From the NCBI RefSeq assembly GCF_019710635.1, contig NZ_JAIFZS010000056.1:1-40055 (forward strand): a stretch of 40,055 nt of DNA, given 5' to 3'. Both the position numbers and the translations under genes were made by a program. Source of the stretch: Mycolicibacterium xanthum. Its GTDB lineage: Bacteria > Actinomycetota > Actinomycetes > Mycobacteriales > Mycobacteriaceae. Of this stretch, positions 6,726 through 13,642 are shown piece by piece. The first letter of the stretch is position 1. Every line of letters begins with the position of its first letter. Under the pieces are notes generated by a model that did not search any database, had not been told where the DNA came from, and saw nothing but the letters and a program-made list of their open reading frames with translations.

Positions 6726-8636
6726 ATGCCGTATCAGGACGGCGATGTTTTCGCCGGTTACACCATCCAGCGGCTGCTCGGCGCCGGTGGAATGGGTGAG
6801 GTGTATCTGGCCCGGCATCCCCGGCTGCCGCGGCTGGATGCGCTGAAGATCCTGTCGCTGGGGGCCACCGGCGACGAGAACTTCCGGGCCCGGTTCATCC
6901 GCGAGGCGGACCTGGCCGCCACGCTGTGGCATCCCCACATCGTGGGCGTGCACGACCGCGGCGAATACGATGGCCGGCTGTGGATCTCGATGGACTACGT
7001 CGAGGGCACCGACGCCCGGCAGCTGCTCATGCAGAAGTACCCGTCCGGGATGCCCTACGACGACGTCGTCGAGATCGTCACCGCCGTCGCCGAAGCCCTC
7101 GACTTCGCCCATGAGCGCCGACTGCTGCACCGCGACGTCAAGCCGGCCAACATCCTGCTCACCGAGCCCTCCGGCGGCGCCAGGCGGCGCATCCTGCTCA
7201 CCGACTTCGGCATCGGCCGCGAAACCGACGACGTCGACGGACTCACCGACGTCGACATCGCGCTGGGCACCGTCAGCTACGCCGCTCCCGAACAGCTCAT
7301 CAGCAACGACATCGACGGCCGGGTCGACCAGTACGCGCTGGCCGCGACGGCGTATCACCTGCTCACCGGGGTGCCGCTGTTCGACCACACCAACCGGGTG
7401 GTCGTGGTCGGCAACCACCTCAAGACGCCGCCGCCGAAGCTGTCCGCCCGCCGGCCCGACCTCGCCCACCTCGACGCCGTGCTGGCCAAGGCGCTGAGCA
7501 AGGACCCCGCCGACCGCTACCCGACCTGCACCGCCTTCGCGCAGGCGCTGGCGGGCGGCGAGCAGGCCGCCGGGCCACCCGCACGGGCCGTGCCCGACTC
7601 GACGCCGACCGCCGCGCTGGACACCCCCGAGCCGGGGATGCGCACCCCGGGGATGCGCACCCCGGGTATTCATACCTCGGCCTTCGATGTGGCCGCCGAC
7701 CTGCGGCGCAATCCGCTGGATCACACCATGCGCCTGACCCCGATGGCCGTCCACGGCACCGCCCGCGACGTCCGGAAACAGTCGGCCGGCCCCGGTGACG
7801 ACCAGGAGGTCTGGACCTTCGCCGTCGAGCAGGACGGCTCGACAGAGGCGCCGGGCACTCTCGTCCCGGTCGAACTTCGCGGCACGTCGATCTCCGGCCG
7901 GCTGGCCGACGGCGACCTGGTCGAGGTGCACGGGTTGTGGGACGGTGCCACGCTGCTCGGCGAATCGGTGGTCAACCGGTCGGTGCGGACCGACCGGCGC
8001 CGGGGCCCGGGACCGTTCGCGGTGTCGTCGGACACCTCCCCGCAGCCGCCACCTCCCCCGCGGGACAAGGGCCGGGCTACCCGCGCCGTCGTCGTCACCA
8101 TGGCGGCGGTGGTGGTGGTCGCGGTAGCGGTGGCCGCGGTGCTGACGCACGGTTTCGGGCTGTGGGCACCTGCGAGCGGGCCGGGTCCGGTCGTCACGCC
8201 GACGAGCGCGACGGTGTTCTCCCCCGGCGGGGCACCGGACCACCCTGACGAGGCCGGCCTCGCCGTCGACGGCAACCCGGACACGGCGTGGCACAGTGAC
8301 ACCTACGTCGACGCGAAGCCCTTCCCGGTGTTCAAGCAAGGGGTTGGTCTGATCCTGCAACTGCCCGAGTCCACCGGAATCGGCGCGGTGACGATCGACG
8401 TGGCCAGCACGGGCACCGAGGTGCAACTCCGGGCCGCCGACAGCGCGGACCCGGCCGGCCTCGACGACACCACGCCGCTCACCGGTGACGTGGCGCTTCA
8501 GCCCGGTCAGAACCGCATCAGCGTCGACGACCACACCCCCACCGAGGACCTTCTGGTGTGGATCCCGACCCTGGGCACGATCGACGGCCAGAGCCGTACC
8601 GAGATCTCCGAGATCACCGTCGAGTCGGCCGGCTGA
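6726..8636 (+). CDS. Membrane-bound Ser/Thr protein kinase with a discoidin-like external domain
   Basis: A 636-residue PknB-type kinase. The N-terminal kinase domain has the glycine loop GAGGMGEVY (19-27), ATP-binding Lys41, the catalytic HRDVKPAN (Asp137) and DFG (Asp160), so it should be active. A Pro/Thr linker with the repeated PGMRT follows, then a small beta domain (about 335-435), one membrane helix (about 453-476) and an external domain of some 160 residues. The external part (AVDGNPDTAWHSDTY, FKQGVGLILQLPES) resembles the galactose-binding-like C-terminal domain of mycobacterial MviN (Rv3910), not PASTA repeats. It probably senses an envelope ligand. The ATG at 6726 fits a leaderless promoter; TTG at 6720 is possible. 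Confidence 0.93.
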   Translation: MPYQDGDVFAGYTIQRLLGAGGMGEVYLARHPRLPRLDALKILSLGATGDENFRARFIREADLAATLWHPHIVGVHDRGEYDGRLWISMDYVEGTDARQLLMQKYPSGMPYDDVVEIVTAVAEALDFAHERRLLHRDVKPANILLTEPSGGARRRILLTDFGIGRETDDVDGLTDVDIALGTVSYAAPEQLISNDIDGRVDQYALAATAYHLLTGVPLFDHTNRVVVVGNHLKTPPPKLSARRPDLAHLDAVLAKALSKDPADRYPTCTAFAQALAGGEQAAGPPARAVPDSTPTAALDTPEPGMRTPGMRTPGIHTSAFDVAADLRRNPLDHTMRLTPMAVHGTARDVRKQSAGPGDDQEVWTFAVEQDGSTEAPGTLVPVELRGTSISGRLADGDLVEVHGLWDGATLLGESVVNRSVRTDRRRGPGPFAVSSDTSPQPPPPPRDKGRATRAVVVTMAAVVVVAVAVAAVLTHGFGLWAPASGPGPVVTPTSATVFSPGGAPDHPDEAGLAVDGNPDTAWHSDTYVDAKPFPVFKQGVGLILQLPESTGIGAVTIDVASTGTEVQLRAADSADPAGLDDTTPLTGDVALQPGQNRISVDDHTPTEDLLVWIPTLGTIDGQSRTEISEITVESAG

Positions 8637-8671
8637 ACCCCTCGGGCGCCGGGGTTGCGCACCGCGGCGGG

Positions 8672-8685
8672 TAGCCTGGCGGACC
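8672..8685 (+). promoter_or_regulatory. Leaderless-type promoter of the FKBP-like lipoprotein gene
   Basis: TAGCCT at 8672-8677 lies eight bases before the GTG at 8686, with no ribosome site between. This supports that GTG as the true start. Confidence 0.5.
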
Positions 8686-9330
8686 GTGAGAACCTCTCGG
8701 ATGCCGTCCGGCGTCGCTGTCCTGGCCTGCGCGGCCGGGCTCGCCCTCGCCGTGACCTCGTGCGGCACGGCCACGGAGACGTCGTCGGCCAGCACCCCCA
8801 CCGTCGCGGAAGCCCCGCCCACCGTTGCGGACGCCCCGTCCACCGTCACGGACGCCCCGCCCGCCGTCAGCGGGTGCCCGACCGCGCCGCCGGAGGCCGG
8901 CGGCACCCCGGACTGGACCCTGCCCGGGGCGACCGGCAGCGTCGCGGTCACGGGATCGACCGACACCGCGGCCCCGCTGGTCGACGTCACCGCGCCGTTC
9001 AGTGTGACCGACACCCAGGTGCACACCCTGCAGGCCGGCACCGGCCCGGTCGTCGGCGACACGGCCACCGTCTCCGTCTGCTACATGGGCGTCAACGGCC
9101 GCGACGGCACGGTGTTCGACAGCAGCTACGAGCGGGGCGCCCCGGTGGAGTTCCCGCTGGAGGGGGTCATCCCGGGATTCCAGAAGGCCATCGCCGGGCA
9201 GACGGTCGGATCGACCGTCGCGGTAGCGATGACCTCGGCCGACGGGTACCCCGACGGTCAGCCCGCCGCCGGAATCCAGCCCGGCGACTCGTTGATCTTC
9301 GCGCTGGAGATCCTGGACGCCACGGGCTGA
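8686..9330 (+). CDS. FKBP-type peptidyl-prolyl isomerase lipoprotein
   Basis: A 214-residue lipoprotein. The GTG start at 8686 gives a signal peptide with an AVTSC lipobox. It is followed by a low-complexity linker containing the repeated unit PPTVADAP / PSTVTDAP / PPAVSG. The C-terminal half is an FKBP-type isomerase domain: GDTATVSVCYMG, GTVFDSSYERG, VIPGFQKAIAGQTVGS, then PGDSLIFALEILD. Such domains speed cis-trans isomerisation at proline; here it would assist folding of exported proteins on the outer membrane face. An internal ATG at 8701 would shorten the signal. Its neighbours are a membrane kinase and an S4 protein, with no obvious pathway link. Confidence 0.88.
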   Translation: MRTSRMPSGVAVLACAAGLALAVTSCGTATETSSASTPTVAEAPPTVADAPSTVTDAPPAVSGCPTAPPEAGGTPDWTLPGATGSVAVTGSTDTAAPLVDVTAPFSVTDTQVHTLQAGTGPVVGDTATVSVCYMGVNGRDGTVFDSSYERGAPVEFPLEGVIPGFQKAIAGQTVGSTVAVAMTSADGYPDGQPAAGIQPGDSLIFALEILDATG

Positions 9331-9354
9331 GCCCCGGCGGTCGGCCGGGCCATC

Positions 9355-9729
9355 ATGGAGGGTGTGGAGTCGACCCGGGTGGACCGGTGGTTGTGGGCGG
9401 TCCGGCTGACCAAGACCCGGCCGGACGCGGCCGCCGCGTGCCGGGGCGGCCATGTGCGGATCAACGACCGGCCGGCCAAGCCGTCGACCGCGGTGTCGCC
9501 CGGGGACCGGGTCGTCGCCCGCATCGGTGAGCGGACGCGGATCGTCGAGGTCGTGCGGGTGATCCAGAAACGCGTCGGCGCCGCCGATGCGATCGCCTGC
9601 TACCTCGACCGGACTCCACCGCCGCCCCCGGCGCAGCCCGCGCTGGCGGTGCGCGACCGCGGCGCCGGCCGTCCGACCAAACGCGACCGCCGGGCACTGG
9701 AGAAGTGGCGCCGCTCCGGCGGCTTCTGA
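9355..9729 (+). CDS. S4-domain RNA-binding protein (Hsp15/RqcP-like)
   Basis: A 124-residue protein. Residues about 8-55 form an S4 RNA-binding domain (RVDRWLWAVRLTKTRPDAAAAC, then GGHVRINDRPAKPSTAVSPGD). The tail is basic (GRPTKRDRRALEKWRR), as in Hsp15, which binds free 50S subunits carrying nascent chains, and its relative RqcP. Length is close to that of E. coli Hsp15 (about 133). The start could be ATG 9355 or GTG 9364; the first is used, although GGAGG sits just ahead of the second. The gene follows the lipoprotein gene by 24 bp and may share its transcript. A role in ribosome rescue is inferred from family only. Confidence 0.85.
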   Translation: MEGVESTRVDRWLWAVRLTKTRPDAAAACRGGHVRINDRPAKPSTAVSPGDRVVARIGERTRIVEVVRVIQKRVGAADAIACYLDRTPPPPPAQPALAVRDRGAGRPTKRDRRALEKWRRSGGF

Positions 9730-9739
9730 CCCCCGATCC

Positions 9740-11176
9740 TCACGCCACCACCCACAGGGCCAGCGCGACGACGAACGCCGACAGGCCGAGGGTGGTTTCC
9801 ATGACCGTCCAGGTCTTGAGCGTGGTCTTGACGTCCAGCCCGAAGAACCGGCTGACCAGCCAGAAGCCCGAATCGTTGACATGGGACAGCACGGTGGCGC
9901 CCGCCGCGATCGCGATCACCAGCAACGAGATCTGGAAATTGCTCAGGCCGGCATCGGCGACCGCGGCACTGATTAGACCGGCCGTCGTGGTCAGTGCGAC
10001 GGTGGCCGAGCCCTGCGCGACGCGCAGCAGCGTGGCGATCAGGAAGGCCTGCAGGATCAGCGACATGCCGAGGTTGGACAGTGAATTGCTCAGTGCGGCA
10101 CCGATTCCGCTGAGCCGCAGCACACCGCCGAACATGCCGCCCGCGCCGGTGATCAGGATGATGGCGCAGATCGGGCCGAGCGCCTTGTCGAGGATGGCGC
10201 TGACGTCGGCCATCGAATGATCCCGCAGACCCAGCACCAGGGTGGCCACGATCACCGTGATCAGCAGCGCGATACTTGTGTTGCCCAGCAGCTTGAGATA
10301 CTCCGCCCAGGTGGCGCCCTCCTCCACCACGCCGGCGGTCATCAGCGTGTCGATCACGGTGTTGCACGAGATCAGCACGAACGGCAGCAGCAGGATCCCG
10401 AGCACGGTCGCGAAGGGCGGGGCCGTGCGGGTCGCGGTGGCCGTCCCGCCGGAGCTGGAACCGCCGGATCCGGCCCCGCCGGCCTCCTCGTCGCGACCGC
10501 CGTTCATCTCGCCGAACAACGCGGTGGGCACATCGACGTGGACCCGGTGCCCGATCACCTGGGAGATGAGATAGGAACCCACGAACCAGGACAGCACCGC
10601 GACCGGAAAGCCGACGAGCAGCGCCAGGCCGATGCTGCCGCCCAGCACCTCCGCGGCCGCCACCGGTCCCGGATGGGGTGGCACCAGGGCGTGCATAGCG
10701 GCGAACGCACCCGCCGCCGGAAACGCGTAGAGCAGCAGCGAACCGCCGAAGCGGCGTGCGACCGTCATGATGATCGGCAGAAAGACGACCAGTCCCGCGT
10801 CGAAGAAGATCGGGAACCCGAACAGCAGCGCGGCGACCCCGATCGCCAGCGGTGCCCGTTTCTCCCCGAACCGCCCGATCAGCGTGTCGGCCAGGACCTG
10901 AGCGCCGCCGGTGATCTCGAGGAGCCGGCCGATCATGACGCCGAAGCCGACGAGCAGCGCCACCGAGCCCAGTGTGCTGGAGAACCCGTAGGACAGGGCG
11001 CTGGGGACGTCGGCGACCGGGATCCCGGCGGCCAGCGCCGTCAGCACGCTCACCAGCACCAGGGCCACGAAGGCGTGCAGCTTGACCCGCATGATGAGGA
11101 ACAGCAGCAGCGCGACGGCGCCCGCGGCGATCAGGAGCAGCGTGGTCGTCCCATGGGCCGGTTCGATGGCTTCCAC
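9740..11176 (-). CDS. gntP: Gluconate:H+ symporter, GntP family
   Basis: A 478-residue membrane transporter of the GntP family, which takes up gluconate or related sugar acids with protons. It has about a dozen hydrophobic segments and family landmarks such as FGFPIFFDAGLVVFLPI, HALVPPHPGP, NTSIALLI, ITGAGGMFGGVL and VLSHVNDSGFWLVSRF. A long Gly/Ser/Thr-rich cytoplasmic loop (about 225-245) interrupts the middle. The start is the GTG at 11176, with GGAGG five bases upstream. It lies 43 bp downstream of gntK on the same strand, and the pair forms a gluconate uptake and phosphorylation operon. Confidence 0.93.
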   Translation of the reverse strand: MEAIEPAHGTTTLLLIAAGAVALLLFLIMRVKLHAFVALVLVSVLTALAAGIPVADVPSALSYGFSSTLGSVALLVGFGVMIGRLLEITGGAQVLADTLIGRFGEKRAPLAIGVAALLFGFPIFFDAGLVVFLPIIMTVARRFGGSLLLYAFPAAGAFAAMHALVPPHPGPVAAAEVLGGSIGLALLVGFPVAVLSWFVGSYLISQVIGHRVHVDVPTALFGEMNGGRDEEAGGAGSGGSSSGGTATATRTAPPFATVLGILLLPFVLISCNTVIDTLMTAGVVEEGATWAEYLKLLGNTSIALLITVIVATLVLGLRDHSMADVSAILDKALGPICAIILITGAGGMFGGVLRLSGIGAALSNSLSNLGMSLILQAFLIATLLRVAQGSATVALTTTAGLISAAVADAGLSNFQISLLVIAIAAGATVLSHVNDSGFWLVSRFFGLDVKTTLKTWTVMETTLGLSAFVVALALWVVA

Positions 11177-11219
11177 AAGAACCTCCGTTTCGTCGGCGCC
11201 GCGCGTGTCGCGCCCGCGC

Positions 11220-11717
11220 TCAGGGGTTTTTCTGATTCACGGCGGCCAGGTAGTCGTCGATGATCGCGTCGATGCCCCGGTCCACGTCGATCGCGACCCC
11301 GCGCTCGCCGGGCTCCAGCGGCTCGAGGGTGTCGAACTGGGATGCCAGCAGCGAGGCCGGCATGAAGTGACCGGGCCTGCTGGCCTGACGTCTGCCGATG
11401 ACCTCGGGTGAGCCGGACAGGTGCAGGAATTCGATGTCGGCACAATGGTTGCGGAGTTGATCGCGATAGGCGCGTTTGAGTGCCGAACAACTCATCACTG
11501 CGCCGTCGGGATGGTTTGCCAGCCAGCTCCCGATCAACTCCAGCCACGGGCGACGGTCGTCGTCGTTCAGCGCTTCGCCGGCGCTCATCTTGTCGATGTT
11601 GGCCTGCGGATGGAAGTCGTCGGCGTCGGCGAACGGAACCCGCAGCCGCTGCGCGAGCGCGGCGCCCACCGTGGACTTCCCGGAGCCGGAGACCCCCATC
11701 ACGACGATCGGTGCCAC
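11220..11717 (-). CDS. gntK: Gluconokinase
   Basis: A 165-residue kinase that phosphorylates gluconate to 6-phosphogluconate, feeding the pentose phosphate pathway. The Walker A loop GVSGSGKSTVG is at residues 8-18. Family blocks follow: DADDFHPQANIDKMSAGEALNDDDRRPWL, SCSALKRAYRDQLR and GHFMPASLLASQFDTLEPLEPGE. Length is close to E. coli GntK (175). The GTG at 11717 was chosen because family similarity begins exactly there; the frame extends to 12020 without similarity. No clear ribosome site was found. First gene of the gntK-gntP unit. Confidence 0.94.
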   Translation of the reverse strand: MAPIVVMGVSGSGKSTVGAALAQRLRVPFADADDFHPQANIDKMSAGEALNDDDRRPWLELIGSWLANHPDGAVMSCSALKRAYRDQLRNHCADIEFLHLSGSPEVIGRRQASRPGHFMPASLLASQFDTLEPLEPGERGVAIDVDRGIDAIIDDYLAAVNQKNP

Positions 11718-11798
11718 AGGCCATGCGTACCCGATCGTGGGCGGCGTCACACAGTGGATTCGGTCAATTTCGCGATTCCGGTGAACCCGCTGGGGTCT

Positions 11799-11828
11799 GC
11801 CACCTCGACCCCAATGGATCGAGGTGGC
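11799..11828 (-). terminator. Perfect 10-bp hairpin between the nitroreductase and gntK genes
   Basis: GCCACCTCGA (11799-11808) and TCGAGGTGGC (11819-11828) form a perfect stem with a 10-nt loop. It lies 74 bp past the nitroreductase stop and 82 bp ahead of gntK. There is no T-run on either strand. It could be a U-less terminator for the upstream gene or an operator for a gluconate regulator. Confidence 0.45.
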
Positions 11829-11901
11829 CTGGAGGCCGAGGGTGTTCGTCAGACCTACATCAAAAGTGTTGCTGCGGTTCGTGTTTCGGGTGGCGGTAAG
11901 C

Positions 11902-12729
11902 TCAGTCCCGTATCCATGTGGTGGTCTCGTGTGCCGGGCGTCGCGCGGTCGGCGCCGGCGGCGCGAGATCATCGGCGGGTAAGCCGATCCGGATGAGGGC
12001 CTGGGGATATGCGTTGGCATCGAACACCTCGCAGGCCAGGGCCAGGCGGTTGCCCGGATCGTGCAGCGGTTCGGTGAGCGGACAGCTCGCCAGGCCCATC
12101 GCGATGGCCGACAGCACCAGATGACTCAGCGCCTCCCCGGCCCGCAGCTGGGCGAACTCGTCGTCGTTGCCGGTGCCCAGCACGATGAGCACCGCGCCGT
12201 CGGCGCCGGGGTCGGGCGCGGCACCCCGGTAGTGCAGCCCCACGTCGCCGTCGTCCCGGTGAGACCATCGGATCTTCGGGACCACGCCGAACTCGACGCC
12301 CATGCGGGCAGTGCGGGCGTCGAGCAACTCCAGCGTGCCCGCGGGTAACCGCCGTCCGAGAAAGGGGCGCCGGTCGGAGCGGCGGCCCGAGATCGCCGCC
12401 GACAATTCGGCGTCCACCCGGCGTGGGGGTTGTTCGATGATCTCGAAAAGCGCGACGTGGCCGTCCTCGACGGGTTCGGGAAACCGGTGCACGCGCGGGA
12501 ACCACCCCGCCGCGGCGAGCGCGACCACACAGTGGTCCAGTACCGCCCCGCAGCTCAGCAGCATATCGCGCGGTGCGGCCCCGGTGGCGCGGCTGTAGTC
12601 GGCGTACAGATGCAGGCCCCGGTGGTCCACCAGCCAGCGCCACGGCTGGGAGTTGCCGGCGGACGGGGCGCGGGTGGCGAGGTCCAGCACTGCCTCCAGC
12701 GTGCTCTGCATTGGAAACGCGCCCGCCAC
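11902..12729 (-). CDS. Acg-type nitroreductase-family protein
   Basis: A 275-residue flavin-fold protein of the mycobacterial Acg group (Rv2032 / Rv3127 / Rv3131 in M. tuberculosis), whose members belong to the DosR dormancy regulon. Motifs: RAPSAGNSQPWRW near the N terminus (residues 20-32), DYSRATGAAPRDMLLSCGA, ISGRRSDRRPF, and LSHLVLSAIAMGLASCPLTEPL with YPQALIRIGLP at the C-terminal end. It is shorter than Acg (about 330). The start is GTG 12729, with AAGGTGAGG just upstream. It follows pflA by 75 bp on the same strand. The family's role is unsettled; some members sequester FMN rather than reduce nitro compounds. Confidence 0.85.
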   Translation of the reverse strand: MAGAFPMQSTLEAVLDLATRAPSAGNSQPWRWLVDHRGLHLYADYSRATGAAPRDMLLSCGAVLDHCVVALAAAGWFPRVHRFPEPVEDGHVALFEIIEQPPRRVDAELSAAISGRRSDRRPFLGRRLPAGTLELLDARTARMGVEFGVVPKIRWSHRDDGDVGLHYRGAAPDPGADGAVLIVLGTGNDDEFAQLRAGEALSHLVLSAIAMGLASCPLTEPLHDPGNRLALACEVFDANAYPQALIRIGLPADDLAPPAPTARRPAHETTTWIRD

Positions 12730-12804
12730 GATGCCTCACCTTGTCGCCGGAGATGGTGTGCGGCCCACAGTAGCGGGCCGGGGACCCGCCGCACCCGCGC
12801 CGCC

Positions 12805-13638
12805 TCACATGACGCTGATGCCGCGCGCGGCGAACTGCCCCCTGACCCGTTCGATCAGCCCGGCGTCGGGCGGCGGGGTGTCCGCGAGCAGATAGGGCTC
12901 GCCCGTCGCGACCCACTTGTCCCGGCCGAGCTGGTGAAACGGCAGCACCTCGAGCCGCTGGACCCCGTCGAGCGCGGCGACGATGTCGGCGACGGCTTCG
13001 ACGTTGTCGATGCTGTCGGTCAGGCCGGGAACGAGCACGAACCGGATCCACATGGTTCTCCCCCGGGCGGACAGCCGCCGGGCGAAGTCCAACGTCGGCT
13101 GCAACGGGCGGCCGGTGACCCGCCGGTAGGTCCCGGGCAGCCCCGACTTGATGTCGAGCAACACCAGGTCGATCAGGTCGAGGTCGTCGTCGGTCAGCCG
13201 GGCGCCCATCAGGCCGTTGGTGTCCAGGGCGGTGGGGATGCCGAGGCGACGGCAGCGACGGAAGATGTTCGTCACGAATTTCGCCTGCAGCAGCGGCTCA
13301 CCGCCGGAGATGGTCAGCCCTCCCCCGGTGATCTTCATGATGGTGGCGTAGCGCGCGACCCGTTCCATCACCTCGTCGACGGTGTGGCGGACCCCGTCGG
13401 CCATCCGCCAGGTGTCGGGGTTCTGGCAGTACTGGCAGCGCATGCCGCAGCCGGACAGGAACAGCGTCATGCGGGTGCCGGGGCCGTCGGCGGCGGTCAC
13501 CAGGTCCCAGGAATGCACCGCGCCGCTGTCGTGGTCGACGATCCGCTCGCTGGCCGCGACTTCGCGGTCGGCGACGTGCATCGGCGGCGCGGCCGGCGGC
13601 GCGGTGGATCCCAGGGATGTGGTGTCGTCGGCCGACAC
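12805..13638 (-). CDS. pflA: Pyruvate formate-lyase activating enzyme
   Basis: A 277-residue radical-SAM enzyme that installs the glycyl radical on pyruvate formate-lyase. The CxxxCxxC cluster is in SGCGMRCQYCQNPDTW, the SAM-binding GGE is in ISGGEPLLQ, and ALDTNG and LDIKSGLPGTYRRVTG follow as in PflA. It is about 30 residues longer than E. coli PflA (246), all at the N terminus. The GTG at 13638 is four bases after the pflB stop, so the two are co-translated; a later Met at residue 20 is possible. With the pflB product intact next door, this should be a working pair active only when oxygen is low. Confidence 0.95.
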   Translation of the reverse strand: MSADDTTSLGSTAPPAAPPMHVADREVAASERIVDHDSGAVHSWDLVTAADGPGTRMTLFLSGCGMRCQYCQNPDTWRMADGVRHTVDEVMERVARYATIMKITGGGLTISGGEPLLQAKFVTNIFRRCRRLGIPTALDTNGLMGARLTDDDLDLIDLVLLDIKSGLPGTYRRVTGRPLQPTLDFARRLSARGRTMWIRFVLVPGLTDSIDNVEAVADIVAALDGVQRLEVLPFHQLGRDKWVATGEPYLLADTPPPDAGLIERVRGQFAARGISVM

Positions 13639-13642
13639 GCGG

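Noticed and set aside
7635..7675. Short direct repeats as a possible CRISPR or regulatory array
   Set aside because: They are in frame within the kinase linker and encode the repeated PGMRT; there are no spacers.
6615..9068. An 817-codon open frame on the minus strand
   Set aside because: Antisense to the Ser/Thr kinase and FKBP-like genes; composition is low complexity.
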